A stretch of 14,286 bases of DNA from Oscillospiraceae bacterium (lineage in GTDB: Bacteria; Bacillota_A; Clostridia; Oscillospirales; CAG-272). Position numbers and translations under genes: made by a program. The notes beneath the pieces were generated by a model. The model searched no databases, was not told the DNA's origin, and saw only the letters and a program-made list of their open reading frames with translations. Location of the stretch: assembly GCA_015064195.1 (NCBI GenBank), contig SVSO01000055.1, positions 1 to 14,286 on the forward strand, in the 5' to 3' direction. This document shows, in pieces, positions 1-5,731 of this stretch. Every line of letters starts with the position of its first letter. The stretch's first letter is position 1.

Positions 1-278
1 GCATCGATTGGGCGCGGATCGGCAAAACGCTGCGGGAATCGCCGTATGAGGGCACCTTCAACATGGAGATCCGGCCGCCCATGACGCAGAGCGATGAAGC
101 GGCGGAGCTGTATTATCGTCTCGCGGTTTCGATGGCGAAGGAGATTTTAGGGGAGAGCGGCGATCAGGATGCTGAGCTTATTCCTTTCGTTGGCGTTTGC
201 CGTAGTCGATCTCCGTTTTGCGCCATACGCGATGATAGAAATAGAGCAGAATCGCGATATAGACGGCGAGATATATGA
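1..278 (+). CDS. C-terminal end of sugar phosphate isomerase/epimerase-like TIM-barrel protein (5' partial)
   Basis: The gene enters from the left edge in the frame starting at base 3; no start is in the window. The first ~50 residues (IDWARIGKTLRESPYEGTF, then NMEIRPP, then AELYYRLAVSMAKEIL) fit the last strand and helix of xylose isomerase-like TIM barrels (AP endonuclease 2 family), where a glycine-rich turn is followed by a strand ending in a metal-binding Glu. The family normally ends soon after this last helix. Here the frame stays open for ~40 more arginine-rich residues to TGA at 276-278, which are simply the antisense of the convergent membrane-protein gene. A TGA in another frame at 173-175 would give a tidy end 2 bp before that neighbour's stop. 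So the true end may be near 175 if a single base has been lost, or the tail may be real. Substrate unknown; family assignment rests on a short stretch. Confidence 0.55.
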   Translation, partial: IDWARIGKTLRESPYEGTFNMEIRPPMTQSDEAAELYYRLAVSMAKEILGESGDQDAELIPFVGVCRSRSPFCAIRDDRNRAESRYRRRDI

Positions 279-696
279 GATAAATCAGCAGATATACGAC
301 ATAGGGATTGCCGTTCAGACGTTCCTGCAGGAGTGAGTAGAGATTGCCGGGGGTGACGGCGAACTGGCTGGGACGGATTGCAAAGACGAACCGCACGAAT
401 TCGCCGGGGAGAATCAGCCAGAGTCCGCAGGCGAGCCAACTTCGCGTGCCGCCATTATCGAGAAACTGCCGCTCCACCGCGCGTTTGAAGTAGATTGTGG
501 TGAGCAGTGCGGCAGTGGTCATCGGCACGAGCAAGTGGAGTGCGGTGATGATGGGGGATGCGGCAAAATTGAAGAACATCATCTGCAGAAAAACGCTTGC
601 AAAAGAGCTGATGAAGTTCGTGCCTATGGTGACGAGGGCGTAGACAAGCATATCATGGAAATCTACGCCGCGGGTGAAATCGGAGGGATCGTGCAT
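178..696 (-). CDS. Four-helix membrane protein, paralogue of the upstream gene
   Basis: A 172-residue protein with an AAGGAGG ribosome site just upstream of the ATG. Four hydrophobic segments are visible, at about residues 18-40, 48-70, 88-108 and 133-155, and the C-terminus is basic. The third segment contains RSWLACGLWLILPGE followed by FVRFV. The same motif, with two changes, occurs in the upstream gene (708-1331), so the two are tandem paralogues. The gap between them is only 11 bp, so they are one transcription unit. I do not recognise the family: there are no catalytic motifs, and the conserved Pro-Gly-Glu inside a membrane segment followed by Arg is the only distinctive mark. The C-terminal coding region overlaps the + strand gene coming from the left edge. 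Confidence 0.75.
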   Translation of the reverse strand: MHDPSDFTRGVDFHDMLVYALVTIGTNFISSFASVFLQMMFFNFAASPIITALHLLVPMTTAALLTTIYFKRAVERQFLDNGGTRSWLACGLWLILPGEFVRFVFAIRPSQFAVTPGNLYSLLQERLNGNPYVVYLLIYLIYLAVYIAILLYFYHRVWRKTEIDYGKRQRKE

Positions 697-707
697 GGAG
701 GACCTCC

Positions 708-1331
708 TTAATGGATGAATTTTTCGGGATTATGAGCGGAATCTTCGCGGAGATGTTGCTGACGCTCGGCGGCTTCGTGATCGAGCGTTTTCCAGAACCG
801 GCGGTATATAAACAGGAGCAGTGCGGCGTTGGCGGCAAGATAGACAAGATAAATGGCAGTGTAAGCCAGATAATCCGCTGTGCTGCCGCTGAGATAGTCA
901 CGGCTGGCAATTCCGGCTGTGCGCATATAAATCTGTTCAAACAGCATGGAGGGGACAAGGGCGAATCGGCCGGTTCCGTTGCCGTTTCCGAGGTCGATCA
1001 GAGTAACGACAAAGCGAATGATCTCCCCCGGAAGGATGAGCCAAAGCCCATTGTTCAGCCAACTTCGCCGTCCTTCGTTGTCTAGATGCTGCGCGGGGAT
1101 ATTTTTTTTGAAGTAAAAGATGGTCAGTGCAGCGGCGGCAAGCATGACTGCCAGCAGGATCATCCCCAGTGTGATCCGCTTTCCTGCGAGTGTACTGCTT
1201 ACCCGGCTCATCGGCAGAGCCAAGACGATGTAGACAAGAAATCCAATATAATTCGCTGCGAAGTTTACGACCGTGTAAATAAATATATCCTTGACTTCAA
1301 TTCCGTTTCTGAATTGATTATCGGTTTTCAT
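708..1331 (-). CDS. Four-helix membrane protein with RSWLxxGLWLILPGE motif
   Basis: A 207-residue protein; the ATG is preceded by AGGAGG at normal spacing. Membrane segments are at about residues 18-42, 50-72, 92-112 and 155-178. Segment three carries RSWLNNGLWLILPGE and then IIRFV, matching the downstream paralogue at 178-696. The start region is also similar in layout (a charged N-terminus, then a first helix after VKDIFIYTVVNF versus FHDMLVYALVTI). It differs from the paralogue by a longer loop between helices 3 and 4 and a 25-residue hydrophilic C-terminal tail. It follows the left copy of the direct repeat (1386-1493), whose minus-strand promoter looks damaged, so it may depend on transcription coming through from 2312. 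Function unknown. Confidence 0.75.
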   Translation of the reverse strand: MKTDNQFRNGIEVKDIFIYTVVNFAANYIGFLVYIVLALPMSRVSSTLAGKRITLGMILLAVMLAAAALTIFYFKKNIPAQHLDNEGRRSWLNNGLWLILPGEIIRFVVTLIDLGNGNGTGRFALVPSMLFEQIYMRTAGIASRDYLSGSTADYLAYTAIYLVYLAANAALLLFIYRRFWKTLDHEAAERQQHLREDSAHNPEKFIH

Positions 1332-1385
1332 GATATGGCCTCCTGCTTACGCGGGTGGGTAATTTGTGATGGCATGACCATTATG

Positions 1386-1493
1386 CGAATGCATTGTCAA
1401 CAGCTACAACCGCGATTATAATTTTTGTGTAAACTTCCAATTCCACCGTCAATTTTTAGTGAAACTGACGATTGATATTTGTCGATAAGTAGT
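1386..1493. repeat. Direct repeat, left copy (promoter-region duplicate, decayed)
   Basis: This 108-bp stretch is a near copy of 2370-2478 in the same orientation. The last 42 bases (1452-1493) are identical to 2437-2478, the 67 bases from 1427 differ at only 3 positions, and the left third differs by several substitutions and one 1-bp indel. It contains both -35 boxes of the divergent promoters of the other copy: TGTCAA at 1395-1400 (minus strand TTGACA) and TTGATA at 1472-1477 (+ strand). The + strand -10 position reads CCTATT instead of TATAAT. On the minus strand a CATAAT lies only 9 bp from TTGACA, as if 8 bp had been deleted. It sits 18 bp beyond the stop of the 185-residue gene and before the 207-residue gene. 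Confidence 0.85.
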
Positions 1494-1511
1494 ACCTATT
1501 TTCCGAGTGTA

Positions 1512-2069
1512 TTAAATAAAATTGTCCGAATCTCTCTTGAACAGCGCAAGGTTCACAAGATAAGTTCCTGCGTGAATGATGGCGAAGGTGAGCGTATTCA
1601 GAAGGAATCCGAGGATGACCGAGCCGCACAGCGCATATGCGCCCACATCCATGACGAACATACACTCCAGCATGGTCATCTGATCGAGAACAAAACCCTG
1701 CAGCGCGTAGGAGACAGTGAAGGGCAGCTGCGCGATGGCAAACACAGCGATGCGGAGAAGATGATCGGTCAGATGATTCTCCTGATAGAAGCGGAGCAGG
1801 GAGAAATCCGGCGATTTGATGGCGGCTTTGAGCGATTTCTGATACTCCACGAAGTTTGTCTCCGCCTTCACATACAGAATTGCGGTGACAAGATGCAGGA
1901 TGATCGAGTAAATATACAGCAAGAGATAGGCAGTTTGGGTCATCTCATCTTCCACCATCGGCAGGATAAGTCCCGACAGGAGAAAATCGAACAGGAAGAA
2001 GGAGATGATGTGTACGACAACAAGGATGCCGAACCATTTGATAAGACTGCGGAATGTACTGGTTTTCAT
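1512..2069 (-). CDS. Multi-helix membrane protein, unknown function
   Basis: A 185-residue protein with an AGGAGGT ribosome site 8 bases before the ATG. Hydrophobic segments lie at about residues 8-34, 45-66, 100-125 and 138-175 (the last is long enough for two passes). A charged loop (about 67-98, with KAETNFVEYQKSLKAAIKS) separates the second and third. The topology, with two helices, a charged loop, then two more and a short basic end (ALFKRD), resembles that of the two paralogues at 178-1331. The diagnostic GLWLILPGE motif is absent, so any relationship would be remote. It lies 15 bp downstream of the 75-residue gene and is co-transcribed with it. No known family recognised. Confidence 0.72.
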   Translation of the reverse strand: MKTSTFRSLIKWFGILVVVHIISFFLFDFLLSGLILPMVEDEMTQTAYLLLYIYSIILHLVTAILYVKAETNFVEYQKSLKAAIKSPDFSLLRFYQENHLTDHLLRIAVFAIAQLPFTVSYALQGFVLDQMTMLECMFVMDVGAYALCGSVILGFLLNTLTFAIIHAGTYLVNLALFKRDSDNFI

Positions 2070-2084
2070 TTAAGTTACCTCCTG

Positions 2085-2312
2085 TTAAATCGAAGTTACA
2101 ATTCTTACCAGCATCGGGACGATCACCACGAGGGCGAGGAGAACGATGCCGAGGATGCGGACATTTCGGAGCGATTTTTTCGGGATGGCACCGCTGCGCC
2201 GACGCAGACAGAGCTTCGGATTCACGATGAGCAGGATGCCGACAGCGACCGCGAGCAGTGTCACGACGGCGAAAAACGGTGAATGAAAACTGAGTTTCCA
2301 GAGAAATGACAT
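2085..2312 (-). CDS. Small two-helix membrane protein
   Basis: A 75-residue protein with an excellent AGGAGG ribosome site before the ATG. Two hydrophobic helices (about residues 12-31 and 52-72) flank a strongly basic loop (KLCLRRRSGAIPKKSLR), so the loop is expected in the cytoplasm with both ends outside. It is the first gene behind the consensus minus-strand promoter at 2356-2384 and is followed 15 bp later by the 185-residue membrane protein. The downstream pair at 178-1331 is arranged the same way behind the other repeat copy. Function unknown; the size and topology would fit a small accessory subunit, but nothing in the sequence says of what. Confidence 0.68.
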   Translation of the reverse strand: MSFLWKLSFHSPFFAVVTLLAVAVGILLIVNPKLCLRRRSGAIPKKSLRNVRILGIVLLALVVIVPMLVRIVTSI

Positions 2313-2355
2313 GATAACCTCCTAACACAAATGCAAAATAGATTCTTACAACACC

Positions 2356-2384
2356 ATTATACCATCACACGAACGCATTGTCAA
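2356..2384 (-). promoter_or_regulatory. Consensus sigma-A promoter for the membrane-protein genes
   Basis: Read on the minus strand: TTGACA (2379-2384), 17-bp spacer, TATAAT (2356-2361). Both boxes are perfect consensus. The start of transcription should fall near 2349, giving a ~35-nt leader before the ATG at 2312. It faces away from the coaW promoter at 2457-2485. Confidence 0.8.
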
Positions 2385-2478
2385 CGCCTGCAACCACAAT
2401 TTTAAAATTTTGTGTAAACTTCCAATTTCACCGGCGATTTTTAGTGAAACTGACGATTGATATTTGTCGATAAGTAGT
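2370..2478. repeat. Direct repeat, right copy (intact bidirectional promoter region)
   Basis: The partner of 1386-1493. It spans the interval between the two divergent promoters, including both -35 boxes and most of both spacers. The homology stops just before each -10 box. Inside it are a 12-bp palindrome (AATTTTAAAATT, 2398-2409) and a 6-bp inverted repeat TTTCAC/GTGAAA with a 12-bp centre (2426-2431, 2444-2449), possible regulator sites. Both are degraded in the left copy. Confidence 0.85.
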
Positions 2479-2485
2479 GTATAAT
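2457..2485 (+). promoter_or_regulatory. Sigma-A promoter for coaW operon
   Basis: TTGATA (2457-2462), 17-bp spacer, TATAAT (2480-2485). Transcription should start near 2492, which excludes the GTG at 2491 as the coaW start and supports the ATG at 2518. Confidence 0.8.
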
Positions 2486-2517
2486 AATGAGTGAATATCA
2501 ACCCGGAGGACTTTTAC

Positions 2518-3348
2518 ATGAGCGTAGTTATAGGAATCGACGTCGGCGGAAGCACGACGAAAATCGTCGGATTTGACAACACCGACGGAAAAAATATACT
2601 CATCCAGCCGCTGTTTGTTTCGGCGGCAGACCCCATCACCTCGCTGTACGGCGCATTCGGCAAGTTCACCGATCAGAACGGCATCGAGCTTTCCGACATC
2701 GAGATCGTCAAGATCACCGGCGTCGGCTCGTCCAAGATCACCAAGCCCATCTACGGCCTGAACTGCCAGCACGTGTCCGAATTCGACAGCATCGGCCTTG
2801 GCGGAATGTATCTGTCCGGCCTTGAGGATGCCATTGTCGCCAGCCTCGGCACGGGTACAGCGCTGATCCATGCGCAGAGCGGAAAAAAGCCGGAATATCT
2901 CGGCGGCACGGGCGTTGGCGGCGGTACACTGGTGGGCCTGTCCAAGCGGATGCTGGGCCTCAATAACATCAATCACATTCAGGAGCTGGCGGAAAACGGC
3001 AATCTGGACATGATCGACTGGCGCATCGGCAACATCAGCAAAAAAAACATCCTGCCCGGCGCACCGGACAAGATGACGGCATCCAATTTCGGAAATATCA
3101 GTGAGATCGCGGACAATTCGGACGTGGCGCTGGGAATCATCAACATGGTGTTTGAAACCATCGGCATGGTCTCCATCTTCGCGGCCCGCAATTACGGCCT
3201 CAAGGACATCGTGCTCATCGGCAATCTGACCACGCTGAACAAGGCGAAGGAGATCTTCAACGGCCTCAACACCATGTTCAACATGAACTTTATCATCCCC
3301 GACAATTCGCAATTCGGAACAGTAATAGGAGCGGCATTATCAAAATGA
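2518..3348 (+). CDS. coaW: Type II pantothenate kinase
   Basis: A 276-residue enzyme expected to phosphorylate pantothenate with ATP, the first step of coenzyme A synthesis, in the cytoplasm. The N-terminal phosphate-binding loop IGIDVGGSTTK (residues 5-15), the GVGSSKI segment (about 68-74), EFDSIGLGG with the likely catalytic Glu88, ASLGTGTALI (about 108-117) and the glycine-rich GGTGVGGGTL stretch are the order and spacing of the Fumble/PanK II fold (acetate-kinase-like, as in Staphylococcus aureus CoaW and eukaryotic PanK). Length is normal for bacterial members. The ATG at 2518 has GGAGGA 7 bases upstream. The earlier in-frame GTG at 2491 falls at or before the transcription start, so it is rejected. 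The stop overlaps the start of the HAD gene by 4 bases (ATGA), so the two are translationally coupled. Confidence 0.9.
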   Translation: MSVVIGIDVGGSTTKIVGFDNTDGKNILIQPLFVSAADPITSLYGAFGKFTDQNGIELSDIEIVKITGVGSSKITKPIYGLNCQHVSEFDSIGLGGMYLSGLEDAIVASLGTGTALIHAQSGKKPEYLGGTGVGGGTLVGLSKRMLGLNNINHIQELAENGNLDMIDWRIGNISKKNILPGAPDKMTASNFGNISEIADNSDVALGIINMVFETIGMVSIFAARNYGLKDIVLIGNLTTLNKAKEIFNGLNTMFNMNFIIPDNSQFGTVIGAALSK

Positions 3349-4145
3349 ATCAGGTTATCGACAACAAAAAGCTGTACATTTTCGACCAGGACGGCACCAT
3401 CTATCTCGGCGGCATCGTCTTTCCCTGCGCGGTGAAATTCATCAACCACCTTCGCGATTCGGGCAAGCGGGTCATGTTTTTCACCAACAATGCGTCCCAC
3501 AATCCGGATTTTTACCTCGCCAAGCTGACAAGACTTGGTTTTGCGCCGGATCGCAGTGAAATCCTCACCGCCGGCGATGTGACAGCGGAATTTCTCCTGC
3601 GCCATCGTGCCGGCAAGAGCGTGTATCTTGTGGGAACGCCGGAGCTGACCGAACAGTTTCTGAAAGCGGGCGTGCCGCTGGTGGGCGATGATGCGGAAAA
3701 GGCGGACATCGTTGTCACCAGCTTCGACACCACGCTGACCTACAAAAAGCTGGAGATCGCCTGCGACCACATTCGTCACGGCGCGGAATATCTCTGCACC
3801 CATCCCGACTTCAACTGCCCCACGGAGACCGGCTTTATCCCGGACAGCGGTGCGATCGCGGCTCTTGTGACCGCTTCCACCAAGGTGGAGCCCACCTATC
3901 TCGGCAAGCCTTACGCCACCACCATCGATATGATCTCCGAGGTGACGGACGTGGCGAGAGAGGATATGTGCATCTTCGGCGACCGGCTGTACACGGACAT
4001 CGCCCTCGGCAAAAAGCACGGCGTAACGTCGGTGCTGGTGCTGTCCGGCGAGACAACGGAGGCGGATGTTGCGGCGGCGGATGCGGCCGACCGTCCCGAC
4101 TATGTCTACACCGACCTCGGTGCAGTCATGGATTCGGCTGAATGA
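3345..4145 (+). CDS. HAD superfamily IIA phosphatase (NagD-like)
   Basis: A 266-residue cytoplasmic hydrolase. Motif I is IFDQDGTIY with nucleophile Asp14 and acid/base Asp16. Motif II is FFTNN with Thr47. Motif III is the Lys188 of LGKPYATT. Motif IV is GDRLYTDI with Asp213 and Asp218. The ~130-residue insert between motifs II and III is the C2 cap typical of subclass IIA (NagD, AraL, phosphoglycolate and pyridoxal phosphatases), so the substrate is a small phosphomonoester. The start codon overlaps the coaW stop, which makes a role tied to CoA precursors or a side product possible, but this is inference. All catalytic residues are present. The last 20 bases overlap the end of the convergent gene at 4126-4452. 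Confidence 0.88.
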   Translation: MNQVIDNKKLYIFDQDGTIYLGGIVFPCAVKFINHLRDSGKRVMFFTNNASHNPDFYLAKLTRLGFAPDRSEILTAGDVTAEFLLRHRAGKSVYLVGTPELTEQFLKAGVPLVGDDAEKADIVVTSFDTTLTYKKLEIACDHIRHGAEYLCTHPDFNCPTETGFIPDSGAIAALVTASTKVEPTYLGKPYATTIDMISEVTDVAREDMCIFGDRLYTDIALGKKHGVTSVLVLSGETTEADVAAADAADRPDYVYTDLGAVMDSAE

Positions 4146-4452
4146 TCGCTGAAACTGCCGATTCTGTCAGTATTTCGACTTTTTCCAGCGCTTCTGCGGC
4201 GGGAGCTTCCAGTCTCCCCGGCAGAAGCGCTGTCGTTTTATCCCGAAGCGATTCCATCCACCGGACAAATCCGCGCACTTCCTCTGCCGGCAGTTCAACG
4301 CCGAACACGGTCAGGGATTCCTTTCCGATGTATTCCCGCTTGGCTGAAATCGGTGCGGGCGTGCCGATGATGACGTTCAAGGCGGCGGCGAGGACGGTGA
4401 GGGTGACGACAAATCCGGCGATGCGAAGGGGAAGGGTGAGAAACAGCTTCAT
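4126..4452 (-). CDS. Small membrane-anchored protein downstream of spoIIP, unknown
   Basis: A 108-residue protein. One N-terminal hydrophobic segment (about residues 8-30) acts as an anchor or signal. The remaining ~75 residues are a charged, mostly helical-looking domain (EEVRGFVRWMESLRDK, then EAPAAEALEKVEIL). The ATG has AAGGATG upstream, the same ribosome-site form used by spoIIP, and starts 12 bp after the spoIIP stop, so it is the third gene of the gpr-spoIIP unit. That suggests a sporulation-stage role, possibly extracytoplasmic like SpoIIP. It is not a family I recognise. Its 3' part overlaps the convergent HAD gene by 20 bases and contains, antisense, that operon's terminator hairpin. 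Confidence 0.65.
   Translation of the reverse strand: MKLFLTLPLRIAGFVVTLTVLAAALNVIIGTPAPISAKREYIGKESLTVFGVELPAEEVRGFVRWMESLRDKTTALLPGRLEAPAAEALEKVEILTESAVSAIIQPNP
4187..4239 (+). terminator. Hairpin terminator after the coaW-HAD operon
   Basis: An 11-bp perfect stem (AGCGCTTCTGC 4187-4197 with 4221-4231) encloses a second stem GGGAG/CTCCC (4201-4205, 4214-4218) and is followed by TTTT at 4236-4239. It begins 42 bases after the HAD stop. The T run lies on the + side only, so it should act on + strand transcripts. The DNA is at the same time coding sequence for the opposing 108-residue gene. Confidence 0.55.
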
Positions 4453-4464
4453 GGCAGAACATCC

Positions 4465-5673
4465 TTATTTTGAATTTTCCTTTATCATTTCGATGAGGGA
4501 ATATGTAAGGTGTTCCGCCGCTTTTTTGGCTTCCGACAGGGTATTGCCAGCACTGCCGATCTCAATGAGCAGCGAGCCTTTTGTGAACTGCTCATTGAAG
4601 GATGCGCCGCGGATGTTGATGGGGCGGGCGAATTTTTCATGGGTGGCGGTCAGCTTTGACTGAAGGGTGGCGGCGACGGTGAAATTGTCCATCCAATCGG
4701 GATGATCCGCGCCTTTTTCATTTGTGCCCACCAGCAGCATGACCTGCGCCGCAAGCTCACCGTCGATAACCGTCAGAGGTCGGATGAGATCGCCGCTTGT
4801 CCGGACGATGGCATCCCGATGCACGTCGAACACGTAGCGGATGGACGGATATTCGGTCAGATATTTTTGAATGGTGTCCGCCGCCAGCGTGTAGGAGCGC
4901 TGGTAGGATTCCAGATCATGCATGATCTCGCAATGGAGCGTGGGAATGCCCGCATCATTCAGCAGATCGGCCATGACACCGCCCACCGCCACGATGTTTT
5001 CACGGATATCGGAGCTTCGCTGAACGTCTGTGGGGGACACATACGACGCTCCCTCCGGCGCAAAGGCTTCCGTGCCGTGGGTGTGGAGAATGAGCACCAG
5101 CGGCTCGTCAGTGACGGCATCGGTGATTGGATAGGGCGTGGCGGGAATTTCCGGTGCGATGTCATAGGCGGTGGTATTGGACAGCAGGATCTCCCCTGCA
5201 TCCGCACCGCCGCTCAGATCGTAAGGAAGAAGCGCCAGCGCGCCGTCAGGAAGCGAGGCGTAATCATAGGTATAGATATTCGTATCGGCGGGATTGCGCT
5301 CAGACGGCTCTATGAGAGGATTGTGGGGCGTGTCGGACAAATCGGAGGGGCTGGGAGATTCGGAGGTGTCAATGCCCGTGTTCTCCTCGCCCTCGTCGAA
5401 CAGGAGGGCGTCACTGCCGAAAAACGCCGCCTGCATCAGCATCTGTCCCGCCGATTCCCGGTCAGGCAGGACGGCGGCTTCGGGGAAATAAAAGCAGGTG
5501 TGGGCCGTCTGCGTTGGTGACCATGTGCTCACCGCCGATTCGATGACACGGCCGAGAAGTGCCGTTGCCGCAAGCCCCCCGACGATGGCGAGAAAGGCGG
5601 AGATGAGGCGCGCGGGATAGCTTTTTGCCGCCGGATACCGGGGCGCGGGACAGGTGTAACCGAGCTTCTGCAT
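4465..5673 (-). CDS. spoIIP: Stage II sporulation protein P, cell-wall amidase/endopeptidase
   Basis: A 402-residue protein, one of the DMP peptidoglycan enzymes that, with SpoIID and SpoIIM, drive engulfment of the forespore. It has an N-terminal membrane anchor (about residues 22-44), a variable acidic linker, then the catalytic domain: LILHTHGTE with metal ligands His197 and Glu202, FDVHRDA with His285, and LLIEIGS with Glu371. This is the Zn amidase (amidase_3-like) pattern of the SpoIIP family. The open frame runs 50 codons further upstream into gpr, but that stretch is low-complexity antisense-type sequence. The ATG at 5673 has AAGGATG 9 bases upstream, whereas the ATG at 5685 is itself inside that ribosome site. 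It lies 58 bp after the gpr stop, the usual clostridial gpr-spoIIP order. Confidence 0.9.
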   Translation of the reverse strand: MQKLGYTCPAPRYPAAKSYPARLISAFLAIVGGLAATALLGRVIESAVSTWSPTQTAHTCFYFPEAAVLPDRESAGQMLMQAAFFGSDALLFDEGEENTGIDTSESPSPSDLSDTPHNPLIEPSERNPADTNIYTYDYASLPDGALALLPYDLSGGADAGEILLSNTTAYDIAPEIPATPYPITDAVTDEPLVLILHTHGTEAFAPEGASYVSPTDVQRSSDIRENIVAVGGVMADLLNDAGIPTLHCEIMHDLESYQRSYTLAADTIQKYLTEYPSIRYVFDVHRDAIVRTSGDLIRPLTVIDGELAAQVMLLVGTNEKGADHPDWMDNFTVAATLQSKLTATHEKFARPINIRGASFNEQFTKGSLLIEIGSAGNTLSEAKKAAEHLTYSLIEMIKENSK

Positions 5674-5731
5674 GATTTTGACCATCCTTGCATTTTGTTC
5701 TGTGCCACAATATATGCGGCGGGCGGACAGG

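Noticed and set aside
1411..1452. Possible replacement promoter in the left repeat copy (TATAAT at minus strand 1415-1420, TTGACG at 1447-1452)
   Set aside because: The spacer is 26 bp, far too long for sigma-A, and no better -35 lies at 16-18 bp.
1479..2282. Long + strand open frame opposite the 185- and 75-residue genes
   Set aside because: It is rich in Asp, Glu, His and Gln as expected for the complement of hydrophobic membrane genes and has no ribosome site. The minus-strand genes have strong ones.
2491..2517. Nine-codon upstream extension of coaW from a GTG
   Set aside because: It lies at or before the expected transcription start (TATAAT at 2480-2485), and the ATG at 2518 has its own GGAGGA ribosome site.
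2428..3312. Long minus-strand open frame opposite coaW
   Set aside because: It is a shadow of the high-GC coaW reading frame; coaW has full family motifs.
4142..4663. + strand open frame after the HAD gene
   Set aside because: It is Ser/Arg-rich shadow sequence running through a terminator hairpin and antisense to spoIIP's conserved end.
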